Origin: an uncultured Eubacteriales bacterium
Lineage (GTDB): Bacteria > Bacillota > Clostridia > Oscillospirales > Oscillospiraceae
NCBI GenBank assembly: GCA_949296115.1
Contig: CASFNR010000002.1
Location: 1 to 64,000 of the forward strand
Reading direction: 5' to 3'
Length of the DNA: 64,000 nt
Shown: piece by piece, positions 43,029 through 50,869 of the stretch
How positions within the stretch are numbered: position 1 is the first letter of the stretch
Layout: the number at the start of each line of letters is the position of its first letter
Made by a program: the position numbers and the translations under genes
Notes under the pieces: generated by a model
The model's database searches: none
What the model was told of the DNA's origin: nothing
Seen by the model: only the letters and a program-made list of their open reading frames with translations

Positions 43029-43979
43029 TTGGCCTGGCTGGAAATTACCCTGAATACCGCCCCGGATCGGATTGAGGCGGTGACCGCTGCCCTCACCGCC
43101 CGCGGTTTTTCCGACCTGGTGATTGAGGACCAGCAGGAATTTGAGACCTTCCTGGAGGAGAATCGGGCTTACTGGGATTATATTGACGAGAACCTTCAGA
43201 AAACCCTGGAAGGACTCTCCCGGATCAAGCTGTACCTGGAGGATACGGACCAGGCGGGCATGGCCCGGCTGGAGGAGACGGCAGCGGGCCTGGGACTGAA
43301 GCCGGAGGTGCAGCCCCTGGCGGAGACCGACTGGGCGGAAAGCTGGAAGGATAATTATCCGCCCCAGGAGATCGGGCAGTCCCTGGTGGTGCTGCCCTAC
43401 TGGCTGGCGGAGGAGCCCTCGGACCGGAAAAAGGTGATTCTGGACCCGGGCCTGACCTTCGGCACCGGCGCCCACCCCTCCACCCGGATGGTGCTGGAGG
43501 CCATGGAGCAGACGGTGAAGCCGGGATTCCGGTGCCTGGACCTGGGCAGCGGCAGCGGCATCCTCTCCATCGCCGCCCTGCGGCTGGGGGCTGCCAGCGC
43601 CGTGGGGGTGGATATTGACCCCAAGGCCGAGGACATCGCCCGGGAGAATGCGGCCTACAACGGCTTTGCCGCCCCGGAATTCACCGCCCTCACCGGCAAC
43701 GTCACCCAGGACCGGAAGCTGATGGCCCGGCTGGCAGCGGCGGAATACGACCTGGTGCTGGTGAACATTGTGGCCGATGTGATCATCGGTCTGGCTCCGG
43801 TGCTGCCCCGGTTCCTGACACCCCGGAGCACCTTGATCTGCTCCGGCATCCTGGATGTCCGGCTGCCGGAGGTGCTTGCCGCCCTGGAAGCTGCGGGACT
43901 GTCTGTTGCTCAGGTGGCGGCGCAGGAGGACTGGCGATGTGTCCGGGCCCTCAAAAAAGCGGATTCTGTAAAGGAGTAA
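43029..43979 (+). CDS. prmA: Ribosomal protein L11 methyltransferase
   Basis: PrmA (316 aa) trimethylates L11. It has an N-terminal L11-binding domain and a SAM-binding domain with DLGSGSGILSIAALRLG, DPGLTFGTGAHPST and LVLVNIVADV (the NI(V)A motif IV). The start is TTG with AGGAGG 8 nt upstream. The next gene follows after 4 nt, so the two are probably co-transcribed. Confidence 0.95.
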   Translation: MAWLEITLNTAPDRIEAVTAALTARGFSDLVIEDQQEFETFLEENRAYWDYIDENLQKTLEGLSRIKLYLEDTDQAGMARLEETAAGLGLKPEVQPLAETDWAESWKDNYPPQEIGQSLVVLPYWLAEEPSDRKKVILDPGLTFGTGAHPSTRMVLEAMEQTVKPGFRCLDLGSGSGILSIAALRLGAASAVGVDIDPKAEDIARENAAYNGFAAPEFTALTGNVTQDRKLMARLAAAEYDLVLVNIVADVIIGLAPVLPRFLTPRSTLICSGILDVRLPEVLAALEAAGLSVAQVAAQEDWRCVRALKKADSVKE

Positions 43980-43983
43980 CCCT

Positions 43984-45027
43984 ATGAACATTCCCTATCG
44001 CACCCAGCGGGTGCTGAACCGGGTGGGCACCGTGCTGCTGGTGCTGATGATTGTGGGCATCGTTGCCTGGGTCTGCTGGGTCATGTGGCTCCAGCGGTAC
44101 ATTGTCTACACCGACGAAGGCGCCACCCTGGACTTTTCCCAGTCAGCCAACGACATTGTAGGCGAGGTTGCGGTGCCGCCGGTGGCGGAGGCCAACGTGT
44201 CCATCTTCTACAACGAAGGCGCCAACGCCATTGACACCACCAACGAGCTCAAGCAGCTCTTTGGCTACTACATCACCAACGACATGGTCAAGAACGATCT
44301 GGACAATGTGCTGCTCCAGGTGGAGCGGCTCTCTGCGGACACGGCGGTGATGATTGAGATGAAGGGCCCCTACGGTTCCTTCTTCTACAATACCGGCCTG
44401 AGCGGGGCCACTGTCTCCCAGAGCACCGACATCGCCGCCTATGAGTCCCTGGTGGCCAAGCTCAAGTCCAAGGGCTTCTACACCATCGCCCAGATCAGCT
44501 CCCTGCAGGACTGGAGTTTTGGACTCAAGAATGTCAGCAGCGGGCTGTTCCTTCCCAGCAAAATCGGCCTGTGGGAGGACGAGGAGCATATGTACTGGCT
44601 GGACCCCACCAAGTCCACCACGACCACCTGGATTTCTCAGGTGGTCATGGAGCTGAAAAACATGGGCTTCAACGAGGTCATGCTGGCGGATTTCCGCTTC
44701 CCCAACTCCAACGGGTATCTGTTTGAAGGGGACAAGACGGAGGCCCTGAAGTCCGCCGCCAGCACCCTGCTGGCCACCTGCGGCTCGTCGGATTTTGTCC
44801 TCTCCTTCCAGACGGATGATCCGACCTTTACGCTGCCCGGGGACCGGTGCCGGCTCTACATCGACGCCGCCGCTGCGGGAAACATCAGTCAGGTGGCGTC
44901 CCAGGTCACCTTCGAGGACCCGGAGGTGCGGCTGGTGTTCCTGGCCGATTCCGGCGACACCCGGTATGATGAATATGGAATTCTCCGCTCCATCGAGGTC
45001 GCCGAGGAAGTGGAGGCCAGAAGATAA
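43984..45027 (+). CDS. Membrane-anchored DUF4015-like putative glycoside hydrolase
   Basis: This 347-residue protein has one N-terminal helix (VLLVLMIVGIVAWVCWVMWL) and an extracytoplasmic domain. The alternating beta/alpha pattern, with GPYGSFFYNTG, LKSKGFYTIAQISSLQD, MYWLDPTKSTTTTW and MGFNEVMLADFRFP, resembles the DUF4015 TIM-barrel (putative glycoside hydrolase) family. The Asp in LADFRFP and the aromatic residues may form a substrate cleft. The substrate is unknown. Co-transcribed with prmA. Confidence 0.7.
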   Translation: MNIPYRTQRVLNRVGTVLLVLMIVGIVAWVCWVMWLQRYIVYTDEGATLDFSQSANDIVGEVAVPPVAEANVSIFYNEGANAIDTTNELKQLFGYYITNDMVKNDLDNVLLQVERLSADTAVMIEMKGPYGSFFYNTGLSGATVSQSTDIAAYESLVAKLKSKGFYTIAQISSLQDWSFGLKNVSSGLFLPSKIGLWEDEEHMYWLDPTKSTTTTWISQVVMELKNMGFNEVMLADFRFPNSNGYLFEGDKTEALKSAASTLLATCGSSDFVLSFQTDDPTFTLPGDRCRLYIDAAAAGNISQVASQVTFEDPEVRLVFLADSGDTRYDEYGILRSIEVAEEVEARR

Positions 45028-45031
45028 GACA

Positions 45032-45062
45032 GCAGCCGCTCACGGACAAAGTGAGCGGCTGC
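45032..45062 (+). terminator. Terminator after the DUF4015-like gene
   Basis: A 12-bp perfect stem with a 7-nt loop is followed by TTTGCG. A T-rich tail is short, but the position just past the stop codon supports the call. Confidence 0.7.
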
Positions 45063-45077
45063 TTTGCGATAGAAAGT

Positions 45078-45103
45078 CGTCCGGCTGCGTCTGCAGCCGG
45101 ACG
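45078..45103 (-). terminator. Terminator after thrS
   Basis: An 11-bp perfect stem is followed on the minus strand by ACTTTCTAT, 11 nt past the thrS stop. Confidence 0.65.
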
Positions 45104-45114
45104 ATTTTGCTTGG

Positions 45115-46905
45115 TTATTTTGCTTTGGTGTCGATTTCGTGGCGGCACTTGGCGATGAAGTCGGCAATGGACATGGCGCCCAGGTCCTCGCCGCCCCGGG
45201 TCCGGACGGAGACGGTGCCGTTTTCCATATCCCGGTCACCCACCACCAGCATATAGGGAATCTTCTGCAGCTGGGCCTCCCGGATCTTGTAGCCCAGCTT
45301 TTCACTGCGATAGTCGCCCTCGCCCTGAATGCCGGCGGCCAGCAGCTGGCTGACCAGGCTCTTGGCGTAGTCATGGGCCCGGTCGGTGACGGGCAGAACC
45401 TTCACCTGGGTGGGCATCATCCACAGGGGCAGAGCACCGGCGTACCGCTCGATCAGGTAGGCCAGCGTCCGCTCATAGCAGCCCAGGGAGGTGCGGTGGA
45501 TGATATAGGGGGTCTTCTTTTGGCCGTCCACGTCGGTGTACTCCATGCCGAACTTCTGGGCCAGGAGCATATCGATCTGAATGGTGACGATGGTATCCTC
45601 CTTGCCGAACACGTTCTTGTACTGAATGTCCAGCTTGGGGCCGTAGAAGGCGGCCTCATCAATGCCGATGGTGTACTCCACACCCAGGTCGCCCAGAATC
45701 TGCTCCATGACCCGCTGGGCCTCTTCCCATTGCTCGGCGGTGCCTTCGTACTTGACACCGGCCCGGGCGGGGTCCCACTGGGAGAAGCGGAAGGTACAGT
45801 TGTCCAGCATGCCCACGGTATCCAGGCAGTATTTCGCCAGATCCAGACAGTTCTTGAACTCCTCTTCCAGCTGCTCGGGGCGCAGGATGATGTGTCCCTC
45901 GGAGATGGTGAACTGCCGCACCCGGATCAGGCCGTGCATTTCGCCGGAATCCTCGTTGCGGAACAGGGTAGAGGTCTCGCCCAGACGCATGGGCAGGTCC
46001 CGGTAGGAGCGGGCCCGGTTCAGGAACACCTGATACTGGAACGGGCAGGTCATGGGCCGCAGGGCGAAGCATTCCTTCTCTTCGTCATAGGGGTCGCCCA
46101 GAATGAACATGCCGTCCAGGTAGTGATCCCAGTGGCCGGAAATCTTGTACAGTTCCCGCTTGGCCATCAGGGGGGTCTTGGTCAGAAGGTAGCCCCGCTT
46201 CTGCTCTTCGTCCTCCACCCAGCGCTGGAGGGTCTGGATGACCCGGGCACCCTTGGGCAGCAGAATGGGCAGGCCCTGGCCGATAACATCCACGGTGGTG
46301 AAGAACTCCAGCTCCCGGCCCAGCTTGTTGTGGTCCCGCTTCAGGGCTTCCTCCTGCTGCTTCAGGTAGGCGTCCAGCTCGTCCTTGCTGGGGAAAGCCA
46401 CGCCGTAAATCCGCTGGAGCATCTTCCGGTTGGAGTCGCCCCGCCAATAGGCACCGCAGCACTGGGTGAGCTTGAAGCCGTTGTGCTTGACCCGGCCGGT
46501 GTGGTCCAGGTGGGGACCGGCGCACAGGTCGGTGAACTCGCCCTGAGTGTAGAAGGAGATGTGGGCGTCCTCGGGCAGGTCCTCAATCAGCTCCACCTTG
46601 TAAGGTTCATTTTTCTCCTGCATGTAGGCGATGGCCTCCGCCCGGGGCTTTTCACTGCGCTCGATGCGCAGCCGCTCCTTGCAGATTTTCTTCATCTCCG
46701 CCTCGATCTTCTCCAGGTGCTCCGGGGTGAAGGAGAAGGGAGCGTCGAAATCGTAGTACCAGCCCTCGTCGATGGCGGGGCCGATGGCCAGCTGCACCTC
46801 CGGCCACAGCCGCTTCACGGCCTGGGCCATGATGTGGGAGCAGGTGTGCCAGTAGGTTTTCCGGTATTCCGGATTTTCAAAGGTGTACAGGTTTTCTTCG
46901 GACAT
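45115..46905 (-). CDS. thrS: Threonyl-tRNA synthetase lacking the N-terminal TGS domain
   Basis: ThrRS (596 aa) charges tRNA-Thr. The editing domain begins at once (HTCSHIMAQAVKRLWP with the HxxxH zinc/editing motif), then the class II catalytic core: motif 2 SGEMHGLIRVRQFTISEGHI, the zinc ligand Cys in RPMTCPFQYQ, motif 3 RTSLGCYERTL, and an anticodon-binding domain. Family members are usually about 635-645 residues with a ~60-residue TGS domain, which is missing here. ATG has AAGGAGGC upstream. Controlled by a T-box. Confidence 0.96.
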   Translation of the reverse strand: MSEENLYTFENPEYRKTYWHTCSHIMAQAVKRLWPEVQLAIGPAIDEGWYYDFDAPFSFTPEHLEKIEAEMKKICKERLRIERSEKPRAEAIAYMQEKNEPYKVELIEDLPEDAHISFYTQGEFTDLCAGPHLDHTGRVKHNGFKLTQCCGAYWRGDSNRKMLQRIYGVAFPSKDELDAYLKQQEEALKRDHNKLGRELEFFTTVDVIGQGLPILLPKGARVIQTLQRWVEDEEQKRGYLLTKTPLMAKRELYKISGHWDHYLDGMFILGDPYDEEKECFALRPMTCPFQYQVFLNRARSYRDLPMRLGETSTLFRNEDSGEMHGLIRVRQFTISEGHIILRPEQLEEEFKNCLDLAKYCLDTVGMLDNCTFRFSQWDPARAGVKYEGTAEQWEEAQRVMEQILGDLGVEYTIGIDEAAFYGPKLDIQYKNVFGKEDTIVTIQIDMLLAQKFGMEYTDVDGQKKTPYIIHRTSLGCYERTLAYLIERYAGALPLWMMPTQVKVLPVTDRAHDYAKSLVSQLLAAGIQGEGDYRSEKLGYKIREAQLQKIPYMLVVGDRDMENGTVSVRTRGGEDLGAMSIADFIAKCRHEIDTKAK

Positions 46906-46949
46906 ACAGATAGCCTCCTTTTGGGTATGTGGCGGGGAGGGTATAAAAA

Positions 46950-47190
46950 ATACCCACCCCTGAACAAGCTCAGGGGTGGGATACAAAGCAGTATTCCACG
47001 GTTCCACCCTGGTTACGGCAGAGACTGCCGTCACTCATTGACGCGGTAACGGGCGCACCCGGCATGGCATTTCCGCCGATACGGCTCGGAAGTGGTAACC
47101 CGCCCGGCAGGAATACAGGACCATCGCAGCAAACAGGCCCCTCTCTGGGAATCTGACCGGGAAGGCGTGTCTTCGTCACAGCCTTTTGAA
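46950..47190 (-). promoter_or_regulatory. T-box riboswitch (tRNA-Thr) before thrS
   Basis: On the minus strand the T-box sequence AGGGTGGAACCGTGG (47010-46996) is close to the consensus AGGGTGGNACCGCGG. It is followed by an intrinsic terminator (46953-46963 with 46970-46980, then TATTTTTT). Upstream lie a stem-I-like region with GAGAGGGG and a candidate ACC threonine specifier in GGTTACCACTTCC. Uncharged tRNA-Thr would favour read-through into thrS. Confidence 0.92.
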
Positions 47191-47197
47191 TAGAAGA

Positions 47198-47225
47198 ATC
47201 ATAACACATTTTTTTGGAAAGTCAA
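47198..47225 (-). promoter_or_regulatory. Promoter of the T-box-thrS transcript
   Basis: On the minus strand TTGACT and TATGAT are 16 nt apart with a TGn extension (TGTTATGAT). Confidence 0.75.
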
Positions 47226-47261
47226 TCCCCCGGGGAAGAATTCCCTGTAAATGCCTGAAAA

Positions 47262-47482
47262 TCCGGCCTCCGTTGGCCGGATCAGGAGACATAATCAAAA
47301 GGTAACTGTAAATTACAGGAGATTACATAATGCGACGACTTATGTTAACAAATGTAATCTTTTGACACAATATATCGCAAAATCAGACAGGCTCCGACCG
47401 ATATATAGTGTTTGAGTTTACATAATTTATACATGAAAATTATGTAAAAAGTTGACGAAACAATTGAAAAACAAAGAAAAGC
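47262..47482. other. AT-rich gene-free segment with inverted repeats
   Basis: Between thrS and the YabE-like gene the base composition changes sharply to AT-rich. A GC stem-loop lies at 47262-47283. Inverted repeats follow: a near-palindrome around 47306-47318 (CTGTAAATTACAG), AGATTACAT/ATGTAATCT arms starting at about 47321, and an 11-bp pair TTTACATAATT/AATTATGTAAA (47417-47427 and 47438-47448). The common element ACATAAT/ATTATGT suggests binding sites for a regulator. No gene is supported. Confidence 0.5.
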
Positions 47483-47510
47483 TTGACTTTTTGAAGTTAT
47501 TTGATATAAT
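47483..47510 (+). promoter_or_regulatory. Promoter for the YabE-like gene
   Basis: TTGACT and a perfect TATAAT are 16 nt apart with a TGn extension (TGATATAAT); the leader is about 90 nt. Confidence 0.75.
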
Positions 47511-47607
47511 AAAGCCATCGAAGCATACGGGGTATACGAAATGTAATAATTTGACACCGTTGTCTCTGCTTCGACACTTTTGTAACTTTTTCGGAGGAGG
47601 GGTCGCC

Positions 47608-48675
47608 ATGTACCAGACAAAATCACGGAGGAACAAACGCACGAGACGATTGATCCGTCTCTATATTATGGTTCTGTCGTTGATTTTCCTGCTTGCCCTG
47701 ACAGGGGTCCTGGCGCAGACGGCTTTCGCCAAAACCTATGTCATCACCGACGGGGACCGGGTGGTTACATATACCACCTTCGCCACAGATCCGGACGAGG
47801 TTCTGGGCCAGGCGGGGGTATCCCTGAGCGAGCATGACACCTATACCACCGAAGCGGTGGCGGGCACCCAGACCATCACGGTCCAGCGTGCCCAGGAAGT
47901 AACCGTCCATTACCATGGGCAGACCACGAGGACTGCCGCATTCGGCGAGACAGTGGGTCAGCTGCTGCAGAAGCTGAATCTGGAGGTGTCCGGAGAGGAC
48001 GTGGTCTCCCATGGTTTGGATACAATGGTTTACGACGGAATGGAGCTGCGGGTTGACCGGATTGTGACCATGCAGGAAACCTACACCACCACCATTCCCT
48101 ACGAGACCACCTATTGCAGCGACGCCTCCATCCCGGCCGGGGTGGAGGAGGTGCTGACCCCCGGACAGGATGGGGAGATGCGCTGCACCGCCGGCGTGAC
48201 TTATGTCAATGGGGAAGAGGCGGAACGGACCGTGCTTTCGGAAACGGTCATCACCCCGCCGGTGGATGCGGTGATCGGGGTGGGAACCGGGACCCAGTCT
48301 GTGACAGCGGACCCTGACGCCATGCCCATTATTGAGGATGGATACATCATTCTTCCCACCGGTGAAGTGCTGACCTACACCCGGAAGGAGACGGTCCGGG
48401 CCACTGCCTATACTCACACCGATGCCGGCTGCGACATGATCACTGCCACCGGAACCACCGTCCGGCAGGGAACCGTGGCGGTGGACCCCCGGAACATTCC
48501 CTACGGCACCCGGATGTTCATCGTTTCCACCGACGGGGAATATGTCTACGGCATTGCCGTGGCCGAGGACTGCGGCGGCGACATCAAGGGGGACCGGATG
48601 GACCTGTATTTCTCCACCTATGAGGAATGCATGCAGTTCGGACGCCGGACCTGCACCCTGTACTTTTTGGGATAA
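47608..48675 (+). CDS. YabE-like cell-wall protein (DUF348, G5 and 3D domains)
   Basis: This 355-residue exported or membrane-anchored protein has a basic N-terminus, one hydrophobic helix ending AFA, two ubiquitin-like DUF348 repeats (ITDGDRVVTYTTFATDPDEV and VHYHGQTTRTAAFGETVGQL), a G5 domain (TTIPYETTY...VLSETVITPP) and a C-terminal 3D domain with AVDPRNIPYGT, AEDCGGDIKGDRMDLYF. 3D domains are lytic-transglycosylase-like and act on peptidoglycan. In Bacillus, yabE lies next to rsmA (ksgA), as here. ATG with GGAGGAGG upstream. Confidence 0.92.
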   Translation: MYQTKSRRNKRTRRLIRLYIMVLSLIFLLALTGVLAQTAFAKTYVITDGDRVVTYTTFATDPDEVLGQAGVSLSEHDTYTTEAVAGTQTITVQRAQEVTVHYHGQTTRTAAFGETVGQLLQKLNLEVSGEDVVSHGLDTMVYDGMELRVDRIVTMQETYTTTIPYETTYCSDASIPAGVEEVLTPGQDGEMRCTAGVTYVNGEEAERTVLSETVITPPVDAVIGVGTGTQSVTADPDAMPIIEDGYIILPTGEVLTYTRKETVRATAYTHTDAGCDMITATGTTVRQGTVAVDPRNIPYGTRMFIVSTDGEYVYGIAVAEDCGGDIKGDRMDLYFSTYEECMQFGRRTCTLYFLG

Positions 48676-48677
48676 TC

Positions 48678-48732
48678 TTGCCAAACCGCCTTTCTTCTGC
48701 TATGATGGCAGCAGAAGAAAGGCGGTTTTGTT
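48678..48732 (+). promoter_or_regulatory. Overlapping terminator and promoter between the YabE-like gene and rsmA
   Basis: An 18-bp perfect stem (48683-48700 with 48711-48728) followed by TTGTTATTT is an intrinsic terminator for the YabE-like transcript. A promoter is superposed: TTGCCA (48678-48683), 17 nt, TATGAT (48701-48706) with TGn extension. The -10 lies exactly in the hairpin loop. RsmA transcripts would start in the stem's right arm. Confidence 0.7.
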
Positions 48733-48736
48733 ATTT

Positions 48737-49606
48737 ATGATTGATGTGTGCGATATTCAGGTGATGAAGCCTTTGCTGGCCCTCCACGGCTTCCACTTTT
48801 CCAAGGCCAAGGGGCAGAATTTCCTGACCGCCTCCTGGGTGCCCCGGTCCATTGCGGAGGATGCGGGGGTGGACGGGACCGCCGGGGTGCTGGAAATCGG
48901 ACCGGGCATCGGCCCCCTGACCCAGCAGCTGTGCCTCCGGGCGGGGAAGGTCTGCGCCGTGGAGGTGGATACCCGGCTCAGGCCCATTCTGGAGCAGACG
49001 GTGGGAGAGTTCTCCAATCTGGAAATCCTCTGGGAGGATGTGCTGAAGCTGAACATTCCCGCCCTGGTGGGGGAGAAATTCGCCGGACTGCGGCCCATGG
49101 CCTGCGCCAACCTTCCCTACTATATTACCACCCCCATCCTCTCGGCACTGCTGGAGGCGGACTGCTTTGACTCCGTCACCGTTATGGTGCAGAAAGAGGT
49201 TGCCCAGCGGATTGCGGCGGCGCCGGGGACGGCGGATTACGGGGCCTTCTCCGTGTTCTGCCAGTATTACGCCCAGCCGGAGCTGCTCTTTGAGGTTCCG
49301 GCCGGGTGCTTTCTGCCCCAGCCTAAGGTGACCTCGGCAGTGGTGCAGCTGCGGGTTCGGCAGGACCGCCCCTGGGACATTCCCAATCCGGATACCTTCT
49401 TCCGGGTGGTCCGGGCCAGCTTCGCCCAGCGGCGGAAAAAGCTGTCCAACGGCCTTGCCTCGGGGTTCCCGGAGCTGGGGAAGGCTGGGGCGGCGGAGGT
49501 GATTGCCGCCGCAGGCATTGACCCCAACGTCCGGGGAGAGACCCTGGGCATTCCGGAATTTGCCGCCCTGGCCCGGGAAATCCACCGCAGGGGGAATGAG
49601 CTGTGA
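48737..49606 (+). CDS. rsmA: 16S rRNA (A1518/A1519) dimethyltransferase
   Basis: RsmA/KsgA (289 aa) dimethylates two adenines in helix 45 of 16S rRNA. Motif I is EIGPGIGPLTQQL and motif IV ANLPYYITTP; the N-terminal GFHFSKAKGQNFL is characteristic. The ATG used has only a weak AAAGG 14 nt upstream, and the predicted 5' leader is about 24 nt; the conserved region also begins near this codon, so it is the best start. Overlaps the next gene by 4 nt (GTGA). Confidence 0.93.
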   Translation: MIDVCDIQVMKPLLALHGFHFSKAKGQNFLTASWVPRSIAEDAGVDGTAGVLEIGPGIGPLTQQLCLRAGKVCAVEVDTRLRPILEQTVGEFSNLEILWEDVLKLNIPALVGEKFAGLRPMACANLPYYITTPILSALLEADCFDSVTVMVQKEVAQRIAAAPGTADYGAFSVFCQYYAQPELLFEVPAGCFLPQPKVTSAVVQLRVRQDRPWDIPNPDTFFRVVRASFAQRRKKLSNGLASGFPELGKAGAAEVIAAAGIDPNVRGETLGIPEFAALAREIHRRGNEL

Positions 49607-50157
49607 AAGGATTCGCCCGGCACAACCAGCTGCTGAGCCTGTGCGGGCTGAACTGCGCCCTGTGCCCCATGGAGCTGGGGGGCTACTGCGGGGGCTGCGG
49701 CAACGGAAACCAGTCCTGCGCCATTGCCCGGTGCGCCATGACCCATGGAAACGTGGAATACTGCTTCCAGTGTCCAAACTATCCCTGCCCGGAGCATTGC
49801 CGGGAGGATGCCGCCGACTCTTTCATCACCCATCAGCGGCGGATGGCTGATCTGGAGCGGGCCCGGGAGCTGGGAATCGAGGCCTATAATCGGGAGCAGC
49901 GGGAAAAACGGGAAATTCTGGATTTTCTATTGGCCGGGTTCAACGACGGACGGAGAAAGACCCTGTTCTGCCAGGCGGTGAACCTGCTGGACCTGCCGGA
50001 ACTGCGGCAGGCCGTGGATTGTCTCCGGGCCGATGCCCAGGGGCTGGATACCCGGGAGGCGGCTGCTACGGCGGCCCGGATTCTGGAGGCGGCGGCCCGG
50101 GAGCGGGGGATCTCCCTGAAGCTGAGAAGAAAAAAGGAACAAAGGAATAAAGGATAG
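49603..50157 (+). CDS. DUF3795-like cysteine-rich protein
   Basis: This 184-residue protein has a Cys-rich N-terminal half: SLCGLNCALCPME, GGYCGGCGNGNQSCAIARCA, YCFQCPNYPCPEHC. The spacing (CGxxCxxCP...CxGCxxG) fits DUF3795, probably a metal- or iron-sulfur-binding protein of unknown role. The rest is a helical segment ending with many Lys and Arg. Start GTG overlaps the rsmA stop. The HAD gene follows after 4 nt, so rsmA, this gene and the next two form one unit. Confidence 0.8.
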   Translation: MKGFARHNQLLSLCGLNCALCPMELGGYCGGCGNGNQSCAIARCAMTHGNVEYCFQCPNYPCPEHCREDAADSFITHQRRMADLERARELGIEAYNREQREKREILDFLLAGFNDGRRKTLFCQAVNLLDLPELRQAVDCLRADAQGLDTREAAATAARILEAAARERGISLKLRRKKEQRNKG

Positions 50158-50161
50158 AGGC

Positions 50162-50869
50162 ATGATTGAATTTCTGTTTTTGGACCTGGACGATACCATT
50201 CTGGACTTTCATAAGGCGGAGGCCGCTGCGGTTGCGAAAACCATCCGGGAATTCGGGGCAGACCCCACCCCGGACATCCTGGCCCGCTACCACGAGATTA
50301 ACCGCTGGCACTGGCAGCAGCTGGAACTGGGGAATCTGACCCGGGAACAGGTGCTGGAGAACCGGTTCGCCGTGCTGTTTGAAGAACTGGGGCTGGCGGT
50401 GAATCCGGCGCACTGCGCCCGGAGCTACGAATATAACCTGTCCCGGGAACACGCATTTCTCCCCGGTGCCCAGGAGGCCCTGGAGGAGCTGGGAAAAACA
50501 TACCGGCTGTTCCTTGCCAGCAACGGCACCGCCACAGTACAGCACAGCCGCCTGACCGACGCCAATCTGTACCGGTTCTTTGAACAGGTGTTCATCTCCC
50601 AGGAGGTGGGCTATAACAAGCCCGCCCGGGAATTCTTTGAAGCCTGCTTTGACCGGATTCCCGGTTTTGACCGGGAGCGGGCGGTGATGGTGGGCGACAG
50701 CCTGACCTCGGATATCCAGGGCGGGATCAATGCCGGAATCCCCACCGTCTGGGTGAACGGGGAAGGAAAACAGGCTGACGGAATTCGGCCGGACTATGAA
50801 ATTCAGACTCTGTCCCAGCTGGGTGACCTGCTGGCACGCCTGGAACGGGAAGAGGTGACGCAAGCGTGA
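50162..50869 (+). CDS. HAD hydrolase, YjjG-type noncanonical pyrimidine nucleotidase
   Basis: This 235-residue HAD phosphatase has FLDLDDTILDFHKAE with nucleophile Asp8 and acid Asp10, motif II ASNGT, motif III Lys in GYNKPAREFF and motif IV MVGDSLTSDIQGGINAG. The LDLDDTILDF opening and cap length match YjjG/YfnB nucleotidases, which remove damaged pyrimidine nucleotides. Overlaps the following membrane-protein gene by 4 nt (GTGA). Confidence 0.88.
   Translation: MIEFLFLDLDDTILDFHKAEAAAVAKTIREFGADPTPDILARYHEINRWHWQQLELGNLTREQVLENRFAVLFEELGLAVNPAHCARSYEYNLSREHAFLPGAQEALEELGKTYRLFLASNGTATVQHSRLTDANLYRFFEQVFISQEVGYNKPAREFFEACFDRIPGFDRERAVMVGDSLTSDIQGGINAGIPTVWVNGEGKQADGIRPDYEIQTLSQLGDLLARLEREEVTQA

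Noticed and set aside
47345-47642. Small minus-strand open frames in the AT-rich gap before the YabE-like gene
   Set aside because: No Shine-Dalgarno or conserved pattern; they lie over a promoter and inverted repeats.
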